61,103 nt of DNA from Chryseobacterium sp. S0630 (GCF_024158915.1 NZ_JAMZGF010000028.1:1-61103), one strand, 5' to 3'. Positions 27,056-35,865 are shown, numbered from the stretch's first letter. Notes: generated by a model from the sequence alone, not told the origin. Numbers and translations: made by a program.

Positions 27056-27628
27056 ATGAAAATCGAAAAATTATTAGTTGCTGTGGCATTATGTGCTGCT
27101 AGTTTCCTTTTAGCACAGGTAGGAATTGGAACTCCTAATCCTGATAAAAGTGCTGCCTTAGATATTACGAATAGCACTAAAGGTGTACTGATCCCAAGAA
27201 TTTCCAATCTGTCAACAATAGCCACACCGGCCAACGGCTTGCTGGTTTATGATCTCCAAAGACAGGCATTAACTCAGAATATAGGAACTCCTTCCAGTCC
27301 TAACTGGGTTCCCATCAGTGGTAATATTGTTAAGTTTTTCTATATGCCGTCCATCAGTATTGATACCTCTACTTTAGGTACAGGAAGAACAAAAGATTTG
27401 TTCCAGCTTTATAAGGCTCAGTTTTCGACCCCTAAGGTTTCAAGTACGGGAGCTCCAGGGGGAATTCCTTTCTTTGCTAATGCATCAGATTTGTATTATT
27501 ATGTTACCGATTTTGATAATACTGTATTGAGTAATGTAAGCATTGATCCCAATGGAATATTGAAATATGATGTGGTAGGAACGGCAACGGCCTGCTCTTT
27601 TGTCAACATTGTATTTGTAATCAAATAA
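27056..27628 (+). CDS. Secreted surface-type protein with a GIGTxxP head motif
   Basis: 190 aa. Signal peptide 1-20 (ASFLLAQ). The mature start, VGIGTPNPDKSAALDI, then STKGVLIPRI and ANGLLVYD, is a motif I know from many Bacteroidota secreted proteins that resemble phage tail-fibre heads. The remaining 110 residues are beta-prone with no recognised domain and no cysteines apart from the signal region and one near the end. No T9SS domain. Eighty bp before a second secreted gene on the same strand. Confidence 0.7.
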   Translation: MKIEKLLVAVALCAASFLLAQVGIGTPNPDKSAALDITNSTKGVLIPRISNLSTIATPANGLLVYDLQRQALTQNIGTPSSPNWVPISGNIVKFFYMPSISIDTSTLGTGRTKDLFQLYKAQFSTPKVSSTGAPGGIPFFANASDLYYYVTDFDNTVLSNVSIDPNGILKYDVVGTATACSFVNIVFVIK

Positions 27629-27710
27629 TTTGAAGTGACATACAGTCATTATGATCATCCTTATCCAGGGATGAGTGTCTACCACGTATAATTAACTTTA
27701 AAAATTATTG

Positions 27711-28979
27711 ATGATGAAAACAATTTCAATAGTACGCTGTTTGCTTATGGTAATATGTCTTTTTGTATCAGGCAAAGTGGCATCGCAGGAGATGGTTGCC
27801 CTTCCCAATGGTGGATGTGGAAGATTATTGGATACCAATACCTCAAGTTCAAGTGATGGTGGTTTTCTTTGTTTCAGATTAGGAAAAGAAGCTGTTAATC
27901 CTAATAATATGACGGATACGGATGTCAACTCATATGCATCTTTGAAACCAGGAACTGGTGCCGGACTATTCTGTAGTATGTATATCGGGGTAGGAACTTC
28001 GGGAGCCGATTTTCAGGCTAATAAACCTGTTTATATTGATTTTGCTTCCGATGGATTCAATTTTAATCCCAGTTTTAATGGGGGGAATTTTGTTTTCTAC
28101 AATAATGGGCAGGAAGTCTATCGTACTGGTATCAACGGGCATTTCTTCTTTGATTTCGGAGATAATCAGGAGCGAAGAATTATTAAAGTAATTCCGACAG
28201 CTGCATGGGATGAAGTGCAGTTGGCTTTCGGAGAAGCTATTGGTATTGGTTTTTCCTTCAGCCAGATGAGAGTATATAACATTCTTTCAGAGTATTATCT
28301 GGCTCCTATGACCTTTCTGTCTCAGCCTTCTGATAAAACAGTTGTTGCCGGAGGATCTACAACGATGACAGCGGTAATCAATAATACTTCTACAGATGAA
28401 ACACCGGATAATATTACCTATCAGTGGCAGGTTCTTATCGGAAGTACATGGAATAATCTTGCAAACGGGTCCAACTATGCGAATGTCACTTCATCTACTC
28501 TTAGTATTAATAATGTTCCTGCAGGATTTCACAATAATCAGTACAGAGTTGTTGCCAATTCCAGCTTCCATACCTGTTCCTTCCAGGCAATTTCTACTGT
28601 GGGACGACTTTTTGTCAACTCAGTGAATGCTCCCGGAACTATTTCAGCGGATCAGACAATATGTATGGATATCAGCAATGATCCTGCCGCATTTAGTCAG
28701 ACTACAGTGGCGCAGGTAAGTGGTTCTGCAGAATATCAGTGGCAAAGCTCCGCAGATAACGTAACATTTGTAAATATTACCAACGCTACATCTGCTACTT
28801 ATGATGCTCCGCCTATTACACAAACTGCTTATTACCGTCGGGGAGTAAGATCTGTTCTGAACGGAAACACAACGGCTTATCAATACAGCAATGTGGTAAA
28901 AGTAACGGTAAAACAAAGTTGTTTGATTAAGTGTATCATAACAAACAGAATGATTTATACGACGTTGAACAGCAACTAA
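27711..28979 (+). CDS. Large secreted protein with Ig-like repeats
   Basis: 422 aa from ATG 27711 (27714 is also possible; a frame one codon longer starts with TTG). Signal peptide of about 24 residues. The first 180 residues are a beta-rich domain of unknown type. Two Ig-like domains follow, each with the Tyr-Gln-Trp-Gln core (TYQWQVLIG about 242 and EYQWQSSAD about 345). It ends in a short Cys-rich tail with no T9SS CTD, so how it is held at the surface is unclear. Probably expressed with the GIGT-motif protein just upstream. Confidence 0.68.
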   Translation: MMKTISIVRCLLMVICLFVSGKVASQEMVALPNGGCGRLLDTNTSSSSDGGFLCFRLGKEAVNPNNMTDTDVNSYASLKPGTGAGLFCSMYIGVGTSGADFQANKPVYIDFASDGFNFNPSFNGGNFVFYNNGQEVYRTGINGHFFFDFGDNQERRIIKVIPTAAWDEVQLAFGEAIGIGFSFSQMRVYNILSEYYLAPMTFLSQPSDKTVVAGGSTTMTAVINNTSTDETPDNITYQWQVLIGSTWNNLANGSNYANVTSSTLSINNVPAGFHNNQYRVVANSSFHTCSFQAISTVGRLFVNSVNAPGTISADQTICMDISNDPAAFSQTTVAQVSGSAEYQWQSSADNVTFVNITNATSATYDAPPITQTAYYRRGVRSVLNGNTTAYQYSNVVKVTVKQSCLIKCIITNRMIYTTLNSN

Positions 28980-29003
28980 GATTGGTCTCTAATTAAGGAT
29001 AGT

Positions 29004-29040
29004 AACCTGTTTCAAATTCATTTTTGGAGCAGGTTTATTC
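29004..29040 (+). terminator. Possible weak terminator
   Basis: aacctgtttc / ggagcaggtt stem (two G-T pairs) followed by a broken T tract, downstream of the Ig-like gene. Confidence 0.35.
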
Positions 29041-29179
29041 TTTATGTTCGGTAGGAAAATACGGAAAAAATAAAGCTATGGTAAATGTAATGTGTTATTT
29101 AATAACGTTTTAGTCTTTTTGTTTTTTAAAATTTATATGAAGTATTCATAATTTAGAATCATTATTTTTCAGATTTGAT

Positions 29180-29187
29180 TAATTTTG
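29180..29187 (+). promoter_or_regulatory. -7 box of the MFS pump gene
   Basis: TAATTTTG, exact TAnnTTTG, 7 bp before the ATG at 29195; a very short leader would result. No -33 TTG. Confidence 0.4.
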
Positions 29188-29194
29188 CACCATC

Positions 29195-30448
29195 ATGGAA
29201 AATTCAAAGAAAAAAGCGGCTATAGGCTTCATATTTATTACTTTACTGATCGATATTACAGGATGGGGAATCATCATTCCTGTTGTTCCTAAATTAATTG
29301 AGGAACTTATTCATGCAGATATTAGTGAAGCCGCAAAATATGGTGGCTGGCTTGGATTTGCCTATGCATTTACACAATTTATATTCTCTCCGTTAGTAGG
29401 AAACCTTAGTGATAAATACGGACGAAGACCCATCATTCTGATTTCTCTTTTCGGATTTGCAGTAGATTATATTTTCCTTGCACTGGCTCCCACGATCTGG
29501 TGGTTATTTTTGGGAAGAGTTATTGCGGGGATTACAGGAGCAAGTGTCACCACGGCCAGTGCTTATATTGCAGATATTTCCACGGATGAAGACAGAGCTA
29601 AGAATTTCGGCCTGATAGGTGCTGCTTTTGGGCTCGGATTTATCATAGGACCTGTTCTGGGTGGAGTTCTTGGACATTATGGAGCCAGGGTTCCTTTCTA
29701 TGCGGCTGCCGGCCTGTGTCTGCTTAATTTCCTTTATGGATACTTCATTCTTCCTGAAAGTTTGGATAAAGATAAAAGAAGAGAATTCGACTGGAAACGT
29801 GCCAATCCCATTGGTTCATTTAAGTTTTTAGGGAAACACCCTGAAATTTCAGGTTTGATTGTTTCTTTGATCTTAATCTATATTGCAGGTCATGCTGTAC
29901 AGAGCAACTGGAGTTTCTTTACCATGTATAAGTTCAGCTGGACAGAAAGAATGGTTGGAATCTCCTTAGGAGTTGTAGGTTTGTTGGTAGGTCTCGTACA
30001 GGGTGGTCTTATCAGATATACAACCCCAAGACTGGGAGAACAGAAAAGTATTTATTACGGATTGGCTTTCTATGCGGTAGGAATGTTATTGTTTGCCTTT
30101 GCTTCAGAAGGCTGGATGATGTTTGTGTTTCTCGTACCTTATTGTTTAGGAGGAATCTGCGGACCGGCTTTACAATCGGTTATTACGAAAAGTGTTCCTT
30201 CCAATGAACAGGGAGAACTTCAGGGAGCATTAACGAGTTTAATGAGTGCTACATCCATTATCGGACCTCCAATGATGACTAATTTATTTTATTATTTCAC
30301 TCATGATGAAGCGCCGTTCAAATTTTCCGGTGCACCTTTCTTTTTAGCTTTTATTTTAATGGCAATCAGCGTGGTAATTACCTATTCTGCTTTTCAGAAG
30401 AAAAATAAAAATTTAGTTGATGTGACTTCAAAAAAAGATTTTCATTAA
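29195..30448 (+). CDS. MFS transporter of the TCR/Tet type
   Basis: 417 aa, twelve helices. Motif A of drug/proton antiporters, [11 protein letters not shown], is in the 2-3 loop, and the antiporter motif C-like [15 protein letters not shown] is in helix 5. This branch is chromosomal and common in flavobacteria; drug export is possible but resistance is not shown. No TetR-type regulator is adjacent. Followed after 108 bp by nat, which may be a separate unit. Confidence 0.8.
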   Translation: MENSKKKAAIGFIFITLLIDITGWGIIIPVVPKLIEELIHADISEAAKYGGWLGFAYAFTQFIFSPLVGNLSDKYGRRPIILISLFGFAVDYIFLALAPTIWWLFLGRVIAGITGASVTTASAYIADISTDEDRAKNFGLIGAAFGLGFIIGPVLGGVLGHYGARVPFYAAAGLCLLNFLYGYFILPESLDKDKRREFDWKRANPIGSFKFLGKHPEISGLIVSLILIYIAGHAVQSNWSFFTMYKFSWTERMVGISLGVVGLLVGLVQGGLIRYTTPRLGEQKSIYYGLAFYAVGMLLFAFASEGWMMFVFLVPYCLGGICGPALQSVITKSVPSNEQGELQGALTSLMSATSIIGPPMMTNLFYYFTHDEAPFKFSGAPFFLAFILMAISVVITYSAFQKKNKNLVDVTSKKDFH

Positions 30449-30509
30449 ATAGATTTGTTCTATTGATGAGATATAGATGATTTTGGGTTACATCTTTCAA
30501 TAATTTTAC

Positions 30510-30532
30510 ATGAGTGAAATAGTTTTACTCAT
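30510..30532. promoter_or_regulatory. Palindrome in the nat leader (possible operator)
   Basis: atgagtgaaa-tag-ttttactcat, ten-base arms with one G-T position, 24 bp before the nat ATG. It lacks a T tail, so it is not a good terminator. Confidence 0.35.
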
Positions 30533-30556
30533 TGTTGAAACAGGAAAAACCAAATT

Positions 30557-31360
30557 ATGAATACATCAGAACTGGAAAAGTATTTTGAACGGATTCATTT
30601 CTCCGGAGCTCCGGAATTGACTATGGAGACATTGAAAAGAATACATCAGCTCCATCCCAAGTATATTCCCTTTGAGAATATTGATTCTTATACAGGAATT
30701 GTTCCTTCTTTGAATGTAGATGATGTTTTCAGAAAACTGGTTATTGAATCCAGAGGTGGATACTGCTATGAACAGAATCTGCTTTTAAGTGAAGTTTTAA
30801 AAAAATTAGGATTCAATGTAAAACTCCAGCTTGGAAGGGTAGTGTGGGGAAGACAGGAAGATAGTATTGCTGCGCAGACTCATCTATTGCTTATTGTTGA
30901 TTTTGAAGAAGAAAAATATGTGGTAGACTGCGGATTTGGAACAGCCACCCTTACTGCACCAGTACTTTTAAATGAAGAAGAACAGCAGCAAACACCCAAC
31001 GGAATATTTAAAGTTTCCCATAAAGAAGAAACCTATACACTTTGGATGTGGAAAGAACAATGGCTTCCGGTGTACCGATTTATTCCTGAGTATGTAGAAC
31101 CTATTGATCTTGATATTTCCAACTGGTATTTGTCTACTCATCCGGATTCTCATTTTAAGAACAGACTGATTCTTTCAAAAGTAGATGAGAATGCCCGCTA
31201 CACTTATACAGACCATGTACTGAATATCCGGTCTGATGATGGTGAAAAAGAATCTATAAGGATAGAAAATGATGTACAGCTCTATGAGATATTGATTAAT
31301 ACTTTCGGACTTAAAGAAAATGCAATAGAAGCATTGAAGTCAAAAGTCAGGATCTGGTAG
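30557..31360 (+). CDS. nat: Arylamine N-acetyltransferase
   Basis: 267 aa. Transfers acetyl from acetyl-CoA to aromatic amines or hydrazines. The Cys-His-Asp triad is complete: Cys70 in RGGYCYEQN, His109 in AQTHLLL and Asp124 in VVDCGFG. Length fits bacterial NATs. Natural substrate unknown. It ends just before a strong hairpin shared with the converging lipoprotein gene. Confidence 0.9.
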   Translation: MNTSELEKYFERIHFSGAPELTMETLKRIHQLHPKYIPFENIDSYTGIVPSLNVDDVFRKLVIESRGGYCYEQNLLLSEVLKKLGFNVKLQLGRVVWGRQEDSIAAQTHLLLIVDFEEEKYVVDCGFGTATLTAPVLLNEEEQQQTPNGIFKVSHKEETYTLWMWKEQWLPVYRFIPEYVEPIDLDISNWYLSTHPDSHFKNRLILSKVDENARYTYTDHVLNIRSDDGEKESIRIENDVQLYEILINTFGLKENAIEALKSKVRIW

Positions 31361-31378
31361 AACTTATAAAATGCAATA

Positions 31379-31408
31379 AACGGGAAGCTCACTGAGCTTC
31401 CCGTTTTG
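31379..31408. terminator. Terminator between nat and the converging lipoprotein gene
   Basis: aacgggaagctca-ctgagcttcccgtttt, a long GC-rich stem with T on one side and A on the other. Confidence 0.85.
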
Positions 31409-31438
31409 ATTAAAATCTGATTTTTATGAGAATAACTA

Positions 31439-32386
31439 TTATGGATAAAGGGATTTTGTCCCGTTACTTACAATATTACTGCCCAATCCGGAGAATGATA
31501 CAGAGAAATTAGTGGAATTAAAGCTCAAAGAACCTGTAGGTGTACAAAGTCCCAGTGCATAACGACATTGTCCGTAAGCTCCTGTCTTTTTGGTAATCTT
31601 ACTTTCACTTTTTGCTTTTCCTAAACTGATATATCCCCAGTCACTTACATCTGCATTGGACACCGTAGACCCTGAATAATAAATGGTAATCTGATATCCT
31701 GCTTCACCTCGTTTAGAACCCCAAAGCCAGTTGGCTGTCCACCATTGTTTATACCATGTAGAAACCACTTTTGAAGCCTGATTGTTCGATGCTTCCGAAT
31801 TTCCACGGGTATCCATCATCACAAGACCTCCGAAGATATTATCCCAGATAATTCCTGAATCACCATAAAAACATAAGGTGGTAAATTTCCCGTTTTTGCC
31901 GTTCCATGTTACTTCCATAACCTGGGTGCCTGGTTTTACTTCTTCGGTGATGGCTTCTTTTAACCCTTGTTGTGCGATTGTTAAATCCTCACCATTATAC
32001 AAATCTCCAATTTTTCCGATTTTTACAGAAGATGGATCCATAATATTTCCGGATGCAATGAACTGATCTTTATCTGTAATCAGTTTTTTGGAAAGTTCTA
32101 CCCCTTGTTGGGTTGAAATTTTTCCTAATACAGCCACTCCAACAATTTGTAAATCATTTTTTAAATAAGTTTCAAGATTTTTGGTGGATTCATTCAGTTG
32201 AAGCTGTACTGCTTCAGGAACAAGTTGAGAAGAAGAAGGAGTGATTTCTTTTTTCAGCTCATCTATGGTTGTCTTAGCCTGAACCGCTTCCTGTTGGCTC
32301 ATTTCGTTGTTTTCATTCTGGCAGCTTTGGAATGCCAATACCGATAACACGGCGAAAACTTTAAAAGTAGTCACTAGTTTTTTCAT
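31439..32386 (-). CDS. Lipoprotein of unknown function (315 aa)
   Basis: Signal ends Phe-Gln-Ser-Cys (Cys22). Residues 25-170 look helical and Gln/Glu/Lys-rich, with an Asp-Pro-Ser and Glu-rich middle. Residues 170-315 change to beta-type sequence with a dense aromatic patch (about 211-224, five Trp) and two cysteines near 275 and 282. No family was recognised. The two-part layout, helical then Trp-rich beta, resembles secreted effectors or inhibitors more than enzymes, but that is only an impression. Monocistronic; the upstream gap carries the 7-bp phased array. Confidence 0.65.
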   Translation of the reverse strand: MKKLVTTFKVFAVLSVLAFQSCQNENNEMSQQEAVQAKTTIDELKKEITPSSSQLVPEAVQLQLNESTKNLETYLKNDLQIVGVAVLGKISTQQGVELSKKLITDKDQFIASGNIMDPSSVKIGKIGDLYNGEDLTIAQQGLKEAITEEVKPGTQVMEVTWNGKNGKFTTLCFYGDSGIIWDNIFGGLVMMDTRGNSEASNNQASKVVSTWYKQWWTANWLWGSKRGEAGYQITIYYSGSTVSNADVSDWGYISLGKAKSESKITKKTGAYGQCRYALGLCTPTGSLSFNSTNFSVSFSGLGSNIVSNGTKSLYP

Positions 32387-32819
32387 AATTAATATTTATT
32401 TGGTTGTGCATTATAAATATACAGAATTGTTGTGTAATTCTCATTGTTTTGAATTAAATATTTGTTAATTAATAAGTAGAGGTTGCAGATGTTAGGTAGT
32501 TAAGTTTGAGAGTGGGAGAGTTTGAGGGTTCAAAGTTCTGAGTTTAAAGCTTGTGGGTAAACAGGAATAAAAAAAAACAGCACCTCGCACCTCGTAACAA
32601 AATAAACTTGAAACTCGTACCAACACCAAAAACTCGTCTCCAAGCAACCTGCACCAAAATAATCTCGAAACCCGCAACCCGTCCACCAAACATTAAACAT
32701 TAAACCTTGAACTTTGAACTTTGAACTTTGAACCCTGAACTTCATTATAAAATCTTAAAATTTGTTTAAATTTTTAGTTTACATTCCATAAATGCAATAA
32801 TCTTTCGTAATTTTACGCC
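32387..32819. other. 433-bp gap containing a 7-bp phased array
   Basis: No gene. Most of it is the heptad array described at 32480-32740; the last 75 bp upstream of tatA are AT-rich and should contain its promoter. Confidence 0.7.
32480..32740. repeat. 7-bp phased degenerate array, copy A
   Basis: From 32580 to 32740 the sequence divides without a break into 23 units of 7 bp, most ending AAC or ACC (for example gcacctc twice at the start and tttgaac three times near the end). From about 32498 to 32557 the facing arm is G/T-rich with successive units ending GTT, so the two arms are inverted relative to each other. Seven is not a codon multiple, so this is not coding. Confidence 0.8.
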
Positions 32820-33161
32820 ATGGAATTAAGCATTGGAGAAATGGCACTCATTGCCATTGCAATCGTTGTATTATTCGGTCCGGATAAACTGCCTCAGATT
32901 GCGCGTGACTTAGGTGCAGGCGTTAGAAAGATGCGTGGAGCAGTAGAAGATATCAAAACTGAAATCATGAAGGAAACGGATAATCCTGTTTCTGAAATCA
33001 AACGTGAGATTGAGAAAGTAAAAGATGCTGCAAAGGATTTCAACCCGATGAATGATATTCAGAAAGATATTCTGACGGAACCTTCTTCAGTGGCTTCTAA
33101 TGAGCCTTCAAAACCGAAACCGGCAGATGATGAGACTTACGAAGGACCTGTAAGCAGATAA
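32820..33161 (+). CDS. tatA: Twin-arginine translocase subunit TatA/TatE
   Basis: 113 aa. One N-terminal membrane helix (4-20), the FGPDKLP hinge typical of TatA, then an amphipathic helix (RDLGAGVRKMRGAVEDI) and a charged tail. Forms the pore that moves folded proteins. The tail of about 60 residues is longer than in minimal TatA. Two bp before a PAP2 phosphatase gene, so it heads a three-gene operon. Confidence 0.88.
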   Translation: MELSIGEMALIAIAIVVLFGPDKLPQIARDLGAGVRKMRGAVEDIKTEIMKETDNPVSEIKREIEKVKDAAKDFNPMNDIQKDILTEPSSVASNEPSKPKPADDETYEGPVSR

Positions 33162-33163
33162 CG

Positions 33164-33730
33164 ATGGAGGAAATCATTCAGGAAGATAAGAAGGTATTTC
33201 TTTACCTTAATAATTTGGGCGATTCATCTTTCGACCAGTTTTGGATGCTGATTTCCAGTACCTGGATCTGGGTGCCTCTTTATATTATATTTCTTTATTT
33301 TTTATACAAAAACCACAAACTAAGATCATTAGTTTTTATCCTTATATTTTTGGCTATTGGGGCAACGGTTTCTGACCAGTTGGCTAGTGTCTTTAAATAT
33401 GGTGTGGCAAGGTTGAGACCGTGTCATGATCCTACTCTGGAACATCATATGAGAATCGTGAAATGCGGTGGACAATTTGGGTTTTATTCTGCTCATGCCT
33501 CCAATACATTCTTTTTGGCTGCCTTTTTAAGTATTTTATTAAAAAATAAACTTAAATGGTTTCCATATGCTATATTTGTATGGGCTATAGTGGTTTCCTA
33601 CAGCCGTATATATTTAGGAGTGCATTTCCCGATAGATATTTTGGTGGGGGCGTTTGTTGGATCTTTATTGGGAGTGATATTTGGTGCACTCGCCAAAAAA
33701 GTGATCAACAAACAAACTATAAATTCATGA
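33164..33730 (+). CDS. PAP2-family membrane phosphatase
   Basis: 188 aa. The three phosphatase motifs are present: KYGVARLRPC (KxxxxxxRP), YSAHASNT (PSGH type, with Ala for Gly) and SRIYLGVHFPIDI (SRxxxxxHxxxD). Several membrane helices. Likely a lipid phosphatase acting on undecaprenyl diphosphate or phosphatidylglycerol phosphate. Its stop overlaps the next start (ATGA), so translation is probably coupled. Confidence 0.83.
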   Translation: MEEIIQEDKKVFLYLNNLGDSSFDQFWMLISSTWIWVPLYIIFLYFLYKNHKLRSLVFILIFLAIGATVSDQLASVFKYGVARLRPCHDPTLEHHMRIVKCGGQFGFYSAHASNTFFLAAFLSILLKNKLKWFPYAIFVWAIVVSYSRIYLGVHFPIDILVGAFVGSLLGVIFGALAKKVINKQTINS

Positions 33731-34539
33731 AAAAAACTTTACTAGCCGTAATTTCCCTCTTTTTCTCCTTTAATTTCTATGCCCAGAATAAAAAACTGGC
33801 CGAAGAGTGCTTCCAAAAAGCTGATTATAAATGTGCAGAAGAGCAGTATTTAAAATTGGCAGAAAAAGAACAGATCCAAAAATTTCAATCTGAATATTAC
33901 GATTATCTGGGTACAGCTCAGAGAAGGCTTGGAAAAACGACTCAGGCTTTTAAATCCTATGATTCTGCTCTGAAAGCAAATCCCTTATCCGTTTCTGTAT
34001 ACGTAAATCTTTCATCGCTTTACAGCCAGAAAGGAAATAAGGTAAAAGCACTGGAATATATAGAAAAAGGACTTCAGGTGAATGCTGAAACTCCGGATCT
34101 GTATCTTACACGTTCCAAAATTTACGACAGTCAGGGAAAAAAAGAACTTGCTATCAAAGATCTAAATCAGATTCTGACTTTTGCTCCGGATAATATTTTT
34201 GCAAAAACAGGGTTGGCCAATCTGAAAAAGAATAATGGTGACCTTGACGGAGCTTTAAAAGATTATAATAAACTTATTGCTGAAAAACCGGAATCATTAC
34301 TTTATAACGGCAGAGCAGACGTCTATTTTAAAATGAAAAAATATAAAGAAGCTCTTACAGATGCCAATAAAGCGATTTCCATAGACCCAAAATTTGCCCA
34401 GTCTTATGTAAGCAAAGCCATGATTCTGATGGACACTTCCAAAATTAAGGAAGCTTGTGAAAATCTGGATAAAGCGGTCGCTTTAGGGTATGAAAAAGCA
34501 GTCCTGACTGATTCTTATGCTAAATGTATAAAGAAGTAA
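33727..34539 (+). CDS. Exported tetratricopeptide-repeat protein
   Basis: 270 aa. The true start is the ATG at 33727, overlapping the PAP2 stop by four bases; the open frame reaches back to 33556 inside the PAP2 gene but gives no signal peptide. Signal peptide 1-18 (NFYAQ). About six TPR units follow (for example KTTQAFKSYDSALKANPLSVSVY and KYKEALTDANKAISIDPKFAQ). A scaffold role in the envelope is expected. Third gene of the tatA operon. Confidence 0.83.
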   Translation: MKKTLLAVISLFFSFNFYAQNKKLAEECFQKADYKCAEEQYLKLAEKEQIQKFQSEYYDYLGTAQRRLGKTTQAFKSYDSALKANPLSVSVYVNLSSLYSQKGNKVKALEYIEKGLQVNAETPDLYLTRSKIYDSQGKKELAIKDLNQILTFAPDNIFAKTGLANLKKNNGDLDGALKDYNKLIAEKPESLLYNGRADVYFKMKKYKEALTDANKAISIDPKFAQSYVSKAMILMDTSKIKEACENLDKAVALGYEKAVLTDSYAKCIKK

Positions 34540-34604
34540 ATTAAAAAATACTCTACCCAAATCATTTAAATAAATCCATACTAAAAAACGAAAGAGATAG
34601 AAAG

Positions 34605-35057
34605 ATGTTGAATATTGTTCTTGTAGAACCTGAAATACCTAATAATACAGGAAATATCGGAAGATTATGTGTAGGAACCGAAAGCAGATTACATCTGATT
34701 CATCCGTTTGGATTTGTAATTAATGATAAAAATCTAAAACGTTCGGGATTGGACTATTGGGTGCATCTCGATGTTACTGAATATGCAGATGTGGAAGAAT
34801 GGATTACAAGTATCCCTGATAAGTCACGGGTATTTTTAATGAGTTCACATGCCGAAAAATCATATCTTGAAACTGATTTTCAGGATGGAGACTGGTTGGT
34901 TTTCGGAAAGGAGAGTGTGGGACTGAGTAAAGAGGTTCTGGACCGTTTTGAAAATCATTTAACCATTCCTATGTCGAAACTCATCAGGAGCTTTAATATT
35001 GCCAATTCCGTTGCTTTTGTAGTGGGTGAAGCCAAGAGACAGATCAGTCTGAAATAA
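34605..35057 (+). CDS. trmL: tRNA (cytidine(34)-2'-O)-methyltransferase
   Basis: 150 aa SPOUT enzyme that methylates the wobble base of some Leu tRNAs. Knot motifs: NIVLVEPEIPNNTGNIGRLC at the N-terminus, VFGKESVGLSKEVL in the middle, and IPMSKLIRSFNIANSVAFV at the C-terminus. Length matches TrmL, which lacks extra domains. Followed by a palindromic repeat at 35077. Confidence 0.88.
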   Translation: MLNIVLVEPEIPNNTGNIGRLCVGTESRLHLIHPFGFVINDKNLKRSGLDYWVHLDVTEYADVEEWITSIPDKSRVFLMSSHAEKSYLETDFQDGDWLVFGKESVGLSKEVLDRFENHLTIPMSKLIRSFNIANSVAFVVGEAKRQISLK

Positions 35058-35076
35058 AAAAGGAGGTTGTTAAAAA

Positions 35077-35152
35077 ATGTCATTCTGAACGAAATGTAGT
35101 GAAGAATCTCATAAATTGTATTGGTGAGATTCTTCCTTCGTTAGAATGACAT
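35077..35152. repeat. CATTCTGA...TCAGAATG-type palindromic repeat, copy 1
   Basis: Inverted arms: atgtcattctgaacgaa with gaagaatctca on the left, tgagattcttc and cttcgttagaatgacat on the right. A second copy is at 57954-58038. Positioned between converging trmL and rlmH, and may act as a terminator. I recall this family as common in flavobacteria. Confidence 0.8.
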
Positions 35153-35172
35153 TCTTGAGAGCCTCTTTTGTT

Positions 35173-35646
35173 TTAATCGTTATGATAAGGTTTCCCCTGT
35201 AAAATCTGATCTGCACGGTAAAGCTGTTCTACAATAAACAGACGGATCATCTGGTGGGTAAACGTCATTTTGGATAAAGACATTTTTTCATTGGCTCTGG
35301 TGTAGATCTCTTCAGAAAAGCCATAGGCTCCTCCAATCAGAATATGTACTTTTTTTACAGAAGAATTCATCCAGGTATCAATTTTCTGAGAAAATTCACG
35401 GCTGGTAAACTGTTTCCCTTTTTCATCAAGAATCACAACCAGATCGTTTTTGTCAATATGGTTTAAGAATAACTTGGCTTCTTCCTTTTTAAGAAGGTCA
35501 GGGGATAGGTTTTTGGCATTTTTTACATCCGGAATTTCTGTGATTTCAAAATTCCAGTGTTTGGGTAAGCGGTTGAGATAATAATTGATTAAAGAGGTAA
35601 TTTCCTTATCATCTGTTTTACCGATACAAAGTAAACTGATTCGCAT
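35173..35646 (-). CDS. rlmH: 23S rRNA (pseudouridine(1915)-N3)-methyltransferase
   Basis: 157 aa. Methylates pseudouridine 1915 of 23S rRNA. Marks: LDEKGKQFTSREFS, ILIGGAYGFSEE (SAM knot), MTFTHQMIRL, EQLYRA and the C-terminal PYHND. An open frame extends 38 residues upstream to 35760, but that stretch is read from the heptad array, and a perfect -7 box (35666-35673) lies inside it. The ATG at 35646 gives the normal family length. Confidence 0.93.
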   Translation of the reverse strand: MRISLLCIGKTDDKEITSLINYYLNRLPKHWNFEITEIPDVKNAKNLSPDLLKKEEAKLFLNHIDKNDLVVILDEKGKQFTSREFSQKIDTWMNSSVKKVHILIGGAYGFSEEIYTRANEKMSLSKMTFTHQMIRLFIVEQLYRADQILQGKPYHND

Positions 35647-35665
35647 TGTAAGAATTTTCAGAGTG

Positions 35666-35673
35666 CAAAGATA
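35666..35673 (-). promoter_or_regulatory. -7 box of rlmH
   Basis: TATCTTTG on the minus strand, a textbook TAnnTTTG, 19 bp before the ATG at 35646. It decides the start of rlmH. Confidence 0.55.
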
Positions 35674-35691
35674 GGGTTTAGCGGCTAATTT

Positions 35692-35865
35692 GTTGCTGGT
35701 TTTGGTTGCAGTTTCGGGATTCAAGGTTATTTGTTTCGGGTTCCGGGATTCGAGTTGCAAGTTATATTGGTTGCGGGTTACCTTAAACTCTAAAGCCCTC
35801 CCACTCTCAAACTCTCAAACCCCTAATCTCTAAAACCTGCCACCTGCTACCTAACATCTGCCACC
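35692..35865. repeat. 7-bp phased degenerate array, copy B
   Basis: 35692-35768 divides into eleven G/T-rich units of 7 bp (for example tttcggg, ttccggg). 35782-35865 divides into twelve A/C-rich units (for example tgccacc, tgctacc). The arms face each other as in copy A. It occupies the gap between rlmH and yihY. Confidence 0.8.

Noticed and set aside
32492..32745. Two short overlapping open frames of 65 and 71 codons.
   Set aside because: They are translations of the 7-bp array, with Leu/Phe/Ser-rich, repeat-driven composition and no start context.
35647..35760. A 38-residue N-terminal extension of RlmH is open to translation.
   Set aside because: It is read from the heptad array, lies over a perfect -7 box, and the ATG at 35646 gives the normal family length.
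35740..35762. A ggttccgggattcgag stretch resembles a tRNA T-arm.
   Set aside because: No acceptor, D or anticodon stems surround it; it is part of the 7-bp phased array.
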